Positions 7,568 to 16,570 of a stretch of DNA of 28,358 nt are shown piece after piece. Position 1 is the stretch's first letter; every line of letters starts with the position of its first letter. The position numbers and the translations under genes were made by a program. The notes under the pieces were generated by a model. The model was not told the DNA's origin and searched no databases. It saw only the letters and a program-made list of their open reading frames with translations. Origin of the DNA: Blastocatellia bacterium (lineage in GTDB: Bacteria; Acidobacteriota; Blastocatellia; Pyrinomonadales; Pyrinomonadaceae); contig DNND01000086.1 in NCBI GenBank assembly GCA_003488005.1, forward strand, positions 1-28,358. The letters run 5' to 3'.

Positions 7568-8461
7568 ATGAATTTATCGAAAACAGCCCAACACTTTGGT
7601 GGACTGCTCGACCTTACGCTGCAAAAGGCGCGCTATTCGCTGCGGAAAAGGTTCTCCCATTCTGATGAACAACAAATCCTGAAACAATACATCGACGAAT
7701 TGGTTCCCAAAGACCGGCCCCGAACTGTGGTGGACATTGGCGCCGGGAATGGCGTGCGTTGGTCAAACAGCTATGCGTTGGTGCAGGAGGGTTGGAACGC
7801 CCTGGGCATCGAGGCCGATTCGCATAAATATGATTTGCTGACGCAGGTTTATCGCCGTTTTCCAAATGCGCGAGCCTGTAATCGAAGCGTCCAACCTGAC
7901 AGCATCAACTCACTGCTGGAAAGTCTTCAGATCGATAAAGACTTTAGCGTTCTTTGTTTGGACATTGACGGAAACGACTACTGGCTGCTCGATGCGATCC
8001 TGTCTTCGTATCGACCGCGTCTAATCGTTACGGAGATCAACGAGAAAATACCGCCGCCCATTCGCTTTGTAGTCAAATACGATCCCGCATTCAAATTGCG
8101 ACATCATTTCTACGGCTATTCCATCGCAGCGCTGGGCGATTTATGCGCGCGCCATGATTACGGCATCCTGCGTTTGGAATACAACAACGCATTCATCGCG
8201 CCTCGAGAGTTGGCCGGCGACCGCTTTATTGATGCCGGCACGGCTTACGAAAAGGGTTACCGCAACGGTGCCGACAGGAAAAAGCGTTTTTGGCCAAACT
8301 TTGATGTCGACGTGCTGCTTTCAATGTCGCCAGAGGACGGGGTGAAATTTCTCAGGCAGTTTTACGCAAAGGATGAAGGCAACTATTTTCTTGGACTCAA
8401 CGCGGAAGACATTCCTGTTAATGGTCGGGTTCTTGAAGATGCCAGCTTTGCTGAACGGTAG
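7568..8461 (+). CDS. FkbM-like SAM-dependent methyltransferase
   Basis: A 297-residue protein with motif I VVDIGAGNGVRWSNSYAL (about residues 54-71), the acidic GIEADSHKY after it, and the phrase LCLDIDGNDYWLLDAI, which resembles the DIDGxDYxxL core of FkbM-type methyltransferases. These methylate hydroxyl groups of polysaccharides, lipids or secondary metabolites. The C-terminal third (RHHFYGYSIAALGDLCARHDYGILRLEYNNAFIAPREL) is the region conserved in FkbM-like relatives that act with glycan loci, but no glycosyltransferase lies nearby, so the substrate is unknown. It begins 37 bases after the previous methyltransferase and the two may be one transcript. Confidence 0.78.
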   Translation: MNLSKTAQHFGGLLDLTLQKARYSLRKRFSHSDEQQILKQYIDELVPKDRPRTVVDIGAGNGVRWSNSYALVQEGWNALGIEADSHKYDLLTQVYRRFPNARACNRSVQPDSINSLLESLQIDKDFSVLCLDIDGNDYWLLDAILSSYRPRLIVTEINEKIPPPIRFVVKYDPAFKLRHHFYGYSIAALGDLCARHDYGILRLEYNNAFIAPRELAGDRFIDAGTAYEKGYRNGADRKKRFWPNFDVDVLLSMSPEDGVKFLRQFYAKDEGNYFLGLNAEDIPVNGRVLEDASFAER

Positions 8462-8604
8462 ACGCCGGCAAACCCATCATCTCCCGCGGCGGCTTGCCCT
8501 CATCGCTCCCAAAAAAAGCTTGACGTCGTTTCAGACTGCGGTCATAAAGTTTATGCGGATGCGAACGGGCATTCGCTAAATTTTTGTATGACAGGATGAG
8601 CGCT

Positions 8605-8904
8605 ATGAATCAAAACAGGCGCAGCGATGAACGCGTTTCTACAAACCTACCGGCGCGCTGGGACGGATTGTCCGGAAAGAGCGAGGCGCGAATTGAAGAT
8701 CTCAGTATGGGCGGATGTTTTGTGAATACCCGGGGCTGCGTTGATATCGGCGAGATCGTGGGGATCGAAATGAAGCTCCCCTCAGGCGAATGGCTGCAAC
8801 TGCGAGGCGAAGTAGCTTCCTACATGGCCGGAACAGGATTTGGAGTTTTGTTTACGTTCCTCACGGAAGATGAAGAACAAGCCCTGCGGGAATTGATTAG
8901 TTAG
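8605..8904 (+). CDS. PilZ-domain protein
   Basis: A 99-residue single-domain protein. PilZ domains bind cyclic di-GMP through an RxxxR loop and a D/NxSxxG strand; both are present here as RRSDER (residues 4-9, RRxxxR-like) and EDLSMGGCFV. The rest (LPARWDGLSGKSEARIE, MKLPSGEWLQLRGEVASY, GFGVLFTFL) matches the beta-barrel. Its likely role is to link cyclic di-GMP to motility, pili or exopolysaccharide, but the partner is unknown. The ATG at 8605 is chosen because AGGATGAG lies just upstream; an ATG at 8596 or a TTG at 8584 would lengthen it slightly. It ends six bases from the convergent subtilase gene. Confidence 0.85.
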   Translation: MNQNRRSDERVSTNLPARWDGLSGKSEARIEDLSMGGCFVNTRGCVDIGEIVGIEMKLPSGEWLQLRGEVASYMAGTGFGVLFTFLTEDEEQALRELIS

Positions 8905-8910
8905 CCCAAC

Positions 8911-11898
8911 CTATTGGACCGCTCTCGTCTCAATTACAGTGATTGCGTGAGCGAGCTCAGCCCGGCTTAAGCCTGCTTGCGGCCGGAAATTCGTATCCGC
9001 CTGAAGCAATCCGGTTGAAATCGCGACAGCAACATAACCCTTCAGATCGCTGGGAATGCCGGCAGCGTCGAGGAATGGTAATGGATTTCCGGCCCTTGCC
9101 TCAGCGTCTGAACGCAAGCCCGCAGCGCGCACCAACGCTACGGCCGCGGCGAGACGCGTCACACTGGCACCGGGACGGAACTGCCCGCCTTTTTGTGCGT
9201 CGATAAAGAGCGAGCCAGTTGGCGAGGACTGAACGCTTTCAACAAACAACCTGGTCGTCGGGTCGCGAACGTCAACATAATTCGATTGGCCGGGCAGGTA
9301 CTGCGGCACGCGCCCACCAGACACGAGTGCCGTCGCCAAATCCAAACGAGAAACTCCGAACTCACCGCGGAAGCGCGAGCCGAGCGGCCACATGGAAAAC
9401 GAACGCAGACTTTGATAAACATCGCCCTTCAGTGACGGACTGAAGGAATCAATGTCATTCAAACGGGCGTACTGAGCGCGACCCACTTCCAATACACCAT
9501 AAAACTTTTGCGGTGTTCCGAATGCGCCCAGTGTATTGCGCACGCTGACGCGCCAGGTTCCGGCCGTTGGCGCCGGGAAAGAAAGAGTTTCATGCTTGCC
9601 GTTTAGCCCTGTCAGGTTGATCGCGTTGGCTTGACCACGCAGCGCACCGGTTTGATCGTAAACTGCCAGCGCTAAATCATTGGTGCTGTAAAGCGGTCCC
9701 CACGAAATCTGAACGGTTGCAGTTACCGCGCCGTCAGGGACCTTTACGCTAATGTCTGTTGTTGTTCCCGGCTGGGCCGTTCCGGAAAACTCAATTGGCG
9801 CATCGCTCAAGAATTCCACTTGATCGCGATCAACTGTTCCGCGCCAGGCGCCAATGCGACGCGATGGGTAGGCTGCCTCGAGCACGGCCGCGTGAACGTT
9901 GAGCATGCCGGTTCCGGTTTCGTAAGTGTAGTAAGGCGGTAGCGGTGTCGCGCTGCGTTGCAAAATGTCTTTGACTTGGGCCGGCGTCAGGTTTGGGTTC
10001 GCTTCCAGCATTAATGCGATTGCACCGGCAACTTGCGGTGCCGAGAAGCTGGTCCCGTTCGCCGTGGTGTAGTTAGGAAGTTCCGCAGCGCTAAGCCGTT
10101 GCGTGTCAGCGCCAACGATCCCAGTCGCACCGGTTACATTCGCGACCCCTGAGCCACGCAGGCTGACAACATTGACCCCGGGCGCGACCAAGGTTGGATG
10201 GAACATCGAATTAGCAAAATCGCCGCGCGAAGAGAAGCTGGCCAAACGCCCTTTTGTATCAGTTGCACCTACGCTGATAACCCACGGCGCGACCGCATAC
10301 GGGTTCAAGGTATGAGCGCCGGGACCGCTGTTGCCGGCGGAGAAAACTACGTTGACGCCAGCGTCCGTAAGCATTCGCGTGGCAATGTTGACCGGATCAT
10401 TAACGTCGAACACGGTGTTTGCTGAGAAACTGCAATTAACAACCCGAACACCAAGACCGCTACCATTCGCCAGCAGATAATCAAACCCTTCAAGAACATA
10501 AAGCAGCGATAGGTCGCCGGCGCTAAGTCCGACAACGCGCGCACCCGGCGCCACGCCAGCGTATTTTCCGGCTGAAAGGTTGCCGTTTCCGGCAATGACT
10601 CCGGCAACAAAAGTGCCGTGCCCGTAGGCTTGGTCGGTATTGCTCAGGCTTTCGGAGTTGATCGGATAACTGAAACCAACATTGGCGCTCTGCGTCCCTG
10701 CAAGCTTGATGTTTTTCGCCACGCGCCCGGCAAGGTCGCCGTGGTTGCCATCGACGCCGGTGTCCAGCACGGCGACGGTTACGTTTTTTCCGGTGACGCG
10801 CAGGTTGTGATTGCTGGTGGTGATTTCCGCATCGCGCCAGGCACGCTCAACCCCGGTCAACGCGCGAACTTCCGGCTCGCTGTTCAAATTCAAAGTGCGA
10901 TTGCCGTAAATGGAACGAACCGCCGGTAATTTCGAAATCGCGGTGATCTGATCACGGGTTCCGCTGAGCGTAATCATCGGCAACGCGCGGAAACGTGTGC
11001 CGCCGGCTATGCCGATTTTCTGTAGGTCCGCGAGATCCGAATCCGCAGGCAGGCGATGATAGACAACAACGGCATTGACCGTGCTGTCATCTACAAGTTG
11101 CGTCAGTTGCAACGCCAACTCTGGATCGACGCTGCGCAAACCGGATGAAGGCGGGCGAATCGCGTTTGGCAGTAAGGCGTCGGCGCCGGTCATTACGATA
11201 CCGTCTGCGCCAGTCATCACAATGCCGTCGGCGCCGGTCATCACGATTCCGGTTACGCCGGCGAATCTCAACCCATCTGGCACGACGGAAAAAACTACGC
11301 CATCCGTGCCGGTGGCGCGAACCGAATCGGCGCCAGTCATCACGATTCCATCAGCACCGGTCATCACAATGCCGTCAGCGCCCGTCATCACAATCCCGTT
11401 GCCGGTTTGCCGTTGCACACCGTCAGCGCCGGTCATAACGATGCCGTCGGCGCCGGTCATAACAATGCCGTTAGCCAAGGTTATCGTCACTGAATCGGCG
11501 CGATAACTGTTGCCATCAGCGCCGGTCATCACGATTCCATCAGCACCGGTCATCACAATGCCGTCAGCGCCGGTCATCACAATTCCGTCGGCACTGGTCG
11601 CGCGAAAGCTGTTGGGGTATGCGACGCCGTCAGCGCCGGTCATGACAATGCCGTCAGCACCAGTCATAACTATTCCATTTGCGCCGGTGTTGAGAACACC
11701 ATCAGCGCCGGTCATGACGATGCCATCGGCTCCCGTCATGACGATACCGTCGGCGCCGGTCATGACGATGCCGTTAGACGAGGTGATGTTGATGCCGGCC
11801 ATGATTGGTGACACAAACACCAACACAACCAGCGTCATGGCGATCGACTGCTTTATTTTTGAAAAAATTGGATTTGATCCAGCCTTCATGCCTAGCAA
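8911..11898 (-). CDS. Secreted S8 (subtilisin-like) peptidase with N-terminal GIVMTGAD octapeptide repeats and SLH-like C-terminus
   Basis: A 995-residue exported protease. Residues 13-36 form a signal peptide (FSKIKQSIAMTLVVLVFVSPIMA). Residues 43-240 contain 16 exact copies of GIVMTGAD in six blocks (3, 2, 3, 2, 3, 3) joined by degenerate units such as GVLNTGAN. Residues about 275-336 resemble an I9-type propeptide. The subtilase domain (about 370-675) has Asp379 (AVLDTGVDG), His427 (GHGTFVAG), oxyanion Asn523 (SAGNSGPG) and nucleophile Ser617 (NGTSFSAPQVAG). A beta-sandwich (about 700-805) recalls the pre-peptidase C-terminal domain, and residues about 895-990 hold SLH-like repeats (FRPGASVTRLAAAVALV, FRPQAGLSRAELAHAI), suggesting attachment to the cell surface. 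The start is either TTG at 11898, with GAGGTGAT in ideal position, or ATG at 11889. It is a single gene, convergent with the PilZ gene. Confidence 0.93.
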   Translation of the reverse strand: MLGMKAGSNPIFSKIKQSIAMTLVVLVFVSPIMAGINITSSNGIVMTGADGIVMTGADGIVMTGADGVLNTGANGIVMTGADGIVMTGADGVAYPNSFRATSADGIVMTGADGIVMTGADGIVMTGADGNSYRADSVTITLANGIVMTGADGIVMTGADGVQRQTGNGIVMTGADGIVMTGADGIVMTGADSVRATGTDGVVFSVVPDGLRFAGVTGIVMTGADGIVMTGADGIVMTGADALLPNAIRPPSSGLRSVDPELALQLTQLVDDSTVNAVVVYHRLPADSDLADLQKIGIAGGTRFRALPMITLSGTRDQITAISKLPAVRSIYGNRTLNLNSEPEVRALTGVERAWRDAEITTSNHNLRVTGKNVTVAVLDTGVDGNHGDLAGRVAKNIKLAGTQSANVGFSYPINSESLSNTDQAYGHGTFVAGVIAGNGNLSAGKYAGVAPGARVVGLSAGDLSLLYVLEGFDYLLANGSGLGVRVVNCSFSANTVFDVNDPVNIATRMLTDAGVNVVFSAGNSGPGAHTLNPYAVAPWVISVGATDTKGRLASFSSRGDFANSMFHPTLVAPGVNVVSLRGSGVANVTGATGIVGADTQRLSAAELPNYTTANGTSFSAPQVAGAIALMLEANPNLTPAQVKDILQRSATPLPPYYTYETGTGMLNVHAAVLEAAYPSRRIGAWRGTVDRDQVEFLSDAPIEFSGTAQPGTTTDISVKVPDGAVTATVQISWGPLYSTNDLALAVYDQTGALRGQANAINLTGLNGKHETLSFPAPTAGTWRVSVRNTLGAFGTPQKFYGVLEVGRAQYARLNDIDSFSPSLKGDVYQSLRSFSMWPLGSRFRGEFGVSRLDLATALVSGGRVPQYLPGQSNYVDVRDPTTRLFVESVQSSPTGSLFIDAQKGGQFRPGASVTRLAAAVALVRAAGLRSDAEARAGNPLPFLDAAGIPSDLKGYVAVAISTGLLQADTNFRPQAGLSRAELAHAITVIETRAVQ
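11179..11772 (-). repeat. Array of 24-base coding repeats (16 exact GIVMTGAD units)
   Basis: The array codes residues 43-240 of the subtilase. Units are tandem within blocks of two or three and are separated by diverged units of similar composition. The third codon positions vary from unit to unit (for example GTC ATC, GTC ATA and GTC ATG in the antisense reading), while the peptide stays constant. This pattern favours selection on the peptide over recent DNA slippage alone. Confidence 0.9.
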
Positions 11899-12146
11899 AC
11901 TATCACCTCAGTCGGGTTTATCGGCGCAGTCCTGCTAACTAACTGGCGAGGTGCTTTCGTAAGTGTTATGCGACGCCCAAAATCCAGTACGATTTGGATT
12001 CGTAACTCTTCGCACCGCCTGCCTAACTTCCATCCGCGTCGTCATAATTCCTAATTGAAAGCCCAAGCATTGTATTGTCAGGCCCCGTCGCATGTGTTGC
12101 GTAATCCTTGTGATTTCCCGCTGAAATCACCGTTTCGACAAAATTC

Positions 12147-15100
12147 TCAAACAATTAGCTGGTGATAGAGCTTCCTGGTTTCCGCGCTCGGCTCGACGCC
12201 CAGCTCATTCTCCAAAATCCGTTTCAACCCCTCGTAGTGCTCTTTTACGGCGCCCCGGTTCCCCATGGCCGCGTGCGCGCGCAGAATCAGACAGTGAATA
12301 TCTTCCCGAAACTGGTCTTCTCGCACGATAAGTTGGGCTAACTGCATCGCCTTTTGCCAGTCAGTGGCCGTCTCGGCGACGGCGGCTAGCGATTCCAGCA
12401 GGCGCAGGTACTGCTCGCGGTAATACGTGCGTTGTTCCTCGACCCACGGTTCATAGCTGCCCTGCATGAACTCGCCGCGGTAAAGCCCGAGCGCCTGGTC
12501 GTACGCGCGTACGCATTCTTCGAAATTACGGGCTCGCCGGGCGTTCTCGCCTTCGCTCAGCAGGCGATCAAATTCCTCGGTATCAATGCGGTAAGAAAAT
12601 TCCGGATTGAGTTGGTAATCGCCATCGCGATACAGCAAAAAGTTTTGTTTCAAAGGCTGGTTGCTGTTTAAGGCTTTGCGGATGTGCGAAACCGTAGGGT
12701 GAAAATTCTTTTCCACTACGGCCATGTCGGTTTCGCCCCAGAACGTGTCGATGATTGTATCTTTCGAAGCGCGGTGATGCCGTCGCGAGACGATGAAGCA
12801 CAAAATGTCGCGGGCACGCCGCGTGGTCCAGGCATCAGCCGCCAGCGGTCGCGAAGGATCGCGCAATATGGCAACCGGGCCCAGCATGTTGACCGTCAGA
12901 TCCGTTACCGGTTGGCTTGCGAGAGCAATCTCAGAAACTTGCGCCGGAGTGCGCGCCGGCGACGGGCTGGCCGACACCTGTTCGCGTAAATCGAGAGGCA
13001 ACAACTCCAACGCGTCTTCGCCGGCAAAGATTTCCGAGTACTTCGCAATCTGCCGCTCCAACCAGTATTCGTAATCGTATCTCACCGTCAGATCGACTAC
13101 GCGCCGCAGCCGCTCGAGCATGCCGCGTTCATTCTGCAGATTAAAATCGCAGATTGCGATTGCCATGCTCGCCTGCGCTTCGTAGTAATAAAGACCATGC
13201 AGATGAAAATATTCGAGCGCCTTAGCGAGATCTTCGCGAGCCTGTTGGTATTCACCCCGGGCAGCCATGATGCGGCCGCGAGTCAGGGATGCCGTAAAGA
13301 ACCCCAACTCGCCTTTTTCCGGCGGGCGGGCGCTGATGAGGTGATCAATCTGCGCCTGCGCGGAAGAGAGATCGCCAATCTGCAAGCCCAGCAGCGCACG
13401 TTCTTCCAATAATTCGGTGCGGGTTAAGCCGATGCCCGCTTCGTCGTAAGCGCGGGCCGCGCGTTCGTAGTATTCGATTGCGCGTTCAATTTCGCCGCGC
13501 TCGCGGTAGAGATTGCCGTACGTTTCCAACGTTTCCGCACGCGTGCCGGCAAGGCTGAAGATCTGGCAGCATTCAAGCGCGCTGTCCAGGTGCTCTTCAC
13601 AGGCATTGAAATCGCCGCGATAAAGGTAGCAGCGCGCCATGTTCAAATGCGCCACCGCTTCCTGCGGCATGGGCGGCCCCTGGCGATCTTTTCGCTGCAT
13701 GCGGCTAAACCAGCGCAATGCCTCGCCAAAGTCGCCACGCATTCCCGCCGGCGTGCCCAGATTGTGCGCAATCAGGCGAATGTAGTACTCGTCATTACGT
13801 TCTTCGGCGGACTGTAAAGCTGCGCGAAATTCACGCTCGGCAGCCGTCCATTCGCCCATCGCCACCAGGCACAAGCCGCGCGTGTTACCACATTTGGTAC
13901 GGACCGCCGAATTGGCCTCGCTCAAGAGGATCGCGCGATCCAGATAACTAAATGCCAACTCATAATCGCCGTCGCGCCGGGCGAGCGTCGCCAGCGCGTG
14001 TAACGCATCTGCCTCACCTTCGTTGTCAGCGCGCTCGTGCAGCAATGCCACTGCTCGCCGCAGCAATGAATGGGCAAACTCGTATTCGCCTTGCAGTCGG
14101 GCTACTTCGGCGCGATGGGCCAGCGTCCGCGGGTGAGCTTCAAGGGCCGCCGGCGGCAATGAATCCGCCAGCGACGACAACGAGTTAAGCGCTCCGGTAG
14201 AAATCCACTCGACGCCTCGTTCCGCTATCAGCGCGGCGGCGTTATCAAAATCTTCTGCGGACAGCAGGTGCCTGACCGCTTGTTCCCAGGCATCTCGCTC
14301 GATGAAGTAGGCCGCACAGCGCTGGTGCTCGGCGGAAACCCCGGCGCGTCCAATCTCGCTTCGCAAGCGACGGCGCAGGAAATTTTGAAAGAGCGGATGC
14401 AGACGATACTCTTCGCCGCGGCGATCGCTGGCGACGGTGATGAACACGTTGCGGCGCACCAGGTTGGGCAGTAAGCGTGAACAGTTCAGACCGGGATAAA
14501 GCGCTGCACAAATATCCAATTCAATGCGGTCCAGCTGCGAAACCTTCAACAGCAGGTTTTGCACCTCGGCGTTCTCATCCGAAAAGACCTCCTCGGCAAA
14601 GTAATCAAAAATGTCCCGCTCGGATTGCCGCAACACCTCAACCAGATCAGGAACGTCCGCCTGGCCTTCGCGACTGCTGATGGCCGTGCGGTGGGCTACT
14701 TGTCTAACAAGTTGCAACGCCGTAATCCAGCCATGCGTTCGTTCGCGATACTCGGTTAGTTGCTGGGGCGTAAGCTCGAGATCAAAAACCTGGCGAAACA
14801 GTTCACGTGTCTCTTCATCCGTGAAGAGAAGATCAGCGCGGTCGATGGTTGCCAGCGGAGAATGGGTGCGCAGCCGGCGCAGGGCCAAAGGAGGCATCTC
14901 TCGGGAAACAATAACGACGTGCAGCACGTCGGGAAGGTAAGCAAGTAACCGGTCCATCACGACGTGCACGGCCGTAGTGGGGCCCAAATGATGGTAATCA
15001 TCCAGGACCAGGATCAACTGTTGCTCAACATGCTCGAGGACTTCGTTTAGAAAAACATCTACCGCTCTTTCGGGATGTTGCGCCGACTCACCGCTGGCTT

Positions 15101-15596
15101 CTTGAAGATATGAAAACAGTGCCTTGCCGAAAGCAGGCACGAGTTTCTGGATGCCAAAAGCGAGGTACCCAAGGAAAACAGCGGGGTCGGCATCAGTATG
15201 GTCCAACTGATACCAAACAAACTGACGCTCATGAGTGCGCAGGAAATCAGCTACCAGCGTCGTCTTGCCCGAACCGGCGTTGGCAGTAACCAGCGTCAGG
15301 GGATAACTCAGATTTGCAAGTAAGCGATCAGTGAGTCGCGGTCGCGATAATAACTGGGGAGCGGGCCGCGGCGGTAACAGCTTGGTTCGCAGAAAAAAAC
15401 CGGGAGGCGAAGCCTGCAGGCCGCTTTTGTTGGTGGACAAAGATTCGTCCGAAGAAATTTCCGATTGCTTGCTGGGCGCCATTAGCTGTCTCTGGCCGCT
15501 GCTGGGATAGGGCGGCAGAGTAGCATGCCCAAATACGATCAAGCCACCACCGACAGTGCTGGCTTGGTCAATGACAGAAGCTTCTCGGGGGTTCAT
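12147..15596 (-). CDS. Large STAND ATPase / TPR / BTAD transcriptional regulator (MalT- and SARP-like)
   Basis: An 1149-residue signal-integrating regulator. Residues about 70-300 form a MalT-like STAND ATPase with Walker A ANAGSGKTT (105-113), Walker B LILVLDDYHHL (Asp199/Asp200), a sensor-like VIVSREMPPLALRRLR and the THGWITALQL motif. A helical region and many tetratricopeptide-like repeats (about 480-850) follow and probably bind the inducer. Residues about 900-1000 form an OmpR-type winged helix (LGPVAILRDP, AWTTRRARDILCFIV, VEKNFHPTVSHIRKAL), and 1003-1148 a bacterial transcriptional activator domain (FDRLLSEGENARRARNFEECVRAYDQALGLYRGEFM). Binding of DNA is thus at the C-terminus, while ATP and ligand control assembly. 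An ATG at 15482 would shorten it by 38 residues. A stand-alone relative of its ATPase domain lies 25 bases upstream. Confidence 0.9.
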   Translation of the reverse strand: MNPREASVIDQASTVGGGLIVFGHATLPPYPSSGQRQLMAPSKQSEISSDESLSTNKSGLQASPPGFFLRTKLLPPRPAPQLLSRPRLTDRLLANLSYPLTLVTANAGSGKTTLVADFLRTHERQFVWYQLDHTDADPAVFLGYLAFGIQKLVPAFGKALFSYLQEASGESAQHPERAVDVFLNEVLEHVEQQLILVLDDYHHLGPTTAVHVVMDRLLAYLPDVLHVVIVSREMPPLALRRLRTHSPLATIDRADLLFTDEETRELFRQVFDLELTPQQLTEYRERTHGWITALQLVRQVAHRTAISSREGQADVPDLVEVLRQSERDIFDYFAEEVFSDENAEVQNLLLKVSQLDRIELDICAALYPGLNCSRLLPNLVRRNVFITVASDRRGEEYRLHPLFQNFLRRRLRSEIGRAGVSAEHQRCAAYFIERDAWEQAVRHLLSAEDFDNAAALIAERGVEWISTGALNSLSSLADSLPPAALEAHPRTLAHRAEVARLQGEYEFAHSLLRRAVALLHERADNEGEADALHALATLARRDGDYELAFSYLDRAILLSEANSAVRTKCGNTRGLCLVAMGEWTAAEREFRAALQSAEERNDEYYIRLIAHNLGTPAGMRGDFGEALRWFSRMQRKDRQGPPMPQEAVAHLNMARCYLYRGDFNACEEHLDSALECCQIFSLAGTRAETLETYGNLYRERGEIERAIEYYERAARAYDEAGIGLTRTELLEERALLGLQIGDLSSAQAQIDHLISARPPEKGELGFFTASLTRGRIMAARGEYQQAREDLAKALEYFHLHGLYYYEAQASMAIAICDFNLQNERGMLERLRRVVDLTVRYDYEYWLERQIAKYSEIFAGEDALELLPLDLREQVSASPSPARTPAQVSEIALASQPVTDLTVNMLGPVAILRDPSRPLAADAWTTRRARDILCFIVSRRHHRASKDTIIDTFWGETDMAVVEKNFHPTVSHIRKALNSNQPLKQNFLLYRDGDYQLNPEFSYRIDTEEFDRLLSEGENARRARNFEECVRAYDQALGLYRGEFMQGSYEPWVEEQRTYYREQYLRLLESLAAVAETATDWQKAMQLAQLIVREDQFREDIHCLILRAHAAMGNRGAVKEHYEGLKRILENELGVEPSAETRKLYHQLIV

Positions 15597-15621
15597 CGGT
15601 CAACCTTGGCGCTGTCGTGTC

Positions 15622-16434
15622 TTAAGCGAATTGTTCGGAACGAGATGCAACACCGGCTACATTAGACTGATCATTCGTCTTTAGTTCGGACTTACGCAGA
15701 AACATCGCAAACTCGTCGAGGGCAGCAGCACGGCCATGAGAGTGGTCCAGAGCGATACTTGCCTGCTCACTCGACAGTCCATAACTTTCAAATAAGGCAA
15801 TCGCTTCCGGCCGACTGAAAGCGAGCGTTTCCTCTTCAATCACCACCAGCGATTGTTTTGAGCGCAAACGCCACAATGGCGCCGGCGGTAGGCTGCGACT
15901 GGTGATCAGCACGTGAACGTCCGCCGGCAGCAATGGCAATAGGCGTGTGAAAAACGGCACCAGCCATTCTGAATCGCTCACCAGATGAAGATCTTCTATT
16001 ACGATCAAGAGTGAGCTCTGCTTGTCGCTATCTCCCAATTCAAAAATGAAGGCTTCCGCGAGGGCGTCTATGTGCTCGAAATCGCCAGATTCAACCAGAG
16101 GCCGCAAAAGTTTTGTGCCAAAACCCGGACGTTGGTTGCGAACACTGCCAATCAAATAGTCAAAAAAGATCCGCGGGTCGCTGTCGGGCGCGTCCACTTT
16201 GTACCAGGCGACCTGCCGTTCACAGCGGGCCGCAAAGTCGAGCGCCAACATGCTTTTGCCCGTTCCCGCGCGACCGCTGATGATCGTTGCAGCGCCGGCG
16301 CCGAGGCTTTGTTCCAGCGAGTTGAGCAAGCGCGAACGAGAAACGCGTGGTCGCTTGTTCGGCTTTGCGATTTTGTCTGTAATGAGTTCCAACCTGCCGC
16401 TTGTCAGGTCGTGAGAGGAATCGATTAAGAACAT
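15622..16434 (-). CDS. Stand-alone STAND-type ATPase module, paralogous to the downstream regulator
   Basis: The 270-residue product has only the ATPase part of a MalT-like protein: Walker A GRAGTGKS (54-61), Walker B LLIVIEDLHLV (Asp148), VLITSRSLPPAPLWRLRSKQSLVVIEEETLAFSRPEAIALFESYGL. The same order and phrases occur in residues 70-300 of the next gene. The usual HGW motif after it reads HGRAAAL, and the protein ends soon afterwards without TPR or DNA-binding domains. It may modulate the full-length regulator by mixed assembly, or be a truncated duplicate. The region in front of the ATG lacks a purine-rich ribosome site (the last bases are CTCCAAATCTT). With only 25 bases before the next gene, both are likely one transcript. 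Confidence 0.75.
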   Translation of the reverse strand: MFLIDSSHDLTSGRLELITDKIAKPNKRPRVSRSRLLNSLEQSLGAGAATIISGRAGTGKSMLALDFAARCERQVAWYKVDAPDSDPRIFFDYLIGSVRNQRPGFGTKLLRPLVESGDFEHIDALAEAFIFELGDSDKQSSLLIVIEDLHLVSDSEWLVPFFTRLLPLLPADVHVLITSRSLPPAPLWRLRSKQSLVVIEEETLAFSRPEAIALFESYGLSSEQASIALDHSHGRAAALDEFAMFLRKSELKTNDQSNVAGVASRSEQFA

Positions 16435-16552
16435 AAGATTTGGAGGAACATCCTTCCTTCGTTTAGATAAACCGCCGGTTGCCGTGGCCTGTCGAAGACG
16501 CCGTAAACTGAGAAATGACGCCCACCGCCGTTTAAAGTTTTATTGCAATCCG

Positions 16553-16570
16553 CTTGAGAAATTCTTGAGG
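16553..16570. promoter_or_regulatory. Possible SARP/BTAD-type operator: direct heptamers CTTGAGA-AATT-CTTGAGG
   Basis: Two near-identical heptamers are separated by four bases, so the repeat period is 11 bases, about one helical turn. SARP-type activators bind direct heptamers with this spacing. It lies about 120 bases in front of the STAND ATPase start and hence upstream of the BTAD regulator gene, which would suit autoregulation. Only two units are clear. Confidence 0.35.

Noticed and set aside
11075..11938. Long open frames on the plus strand rich in SAPVITMP/SAPVITIP units
   Set aside because: They are the antisense reading of the 24-base repeats of the subtilase. The periodicity keeps the opposite frame open; no ribosome site or independent family is visible.
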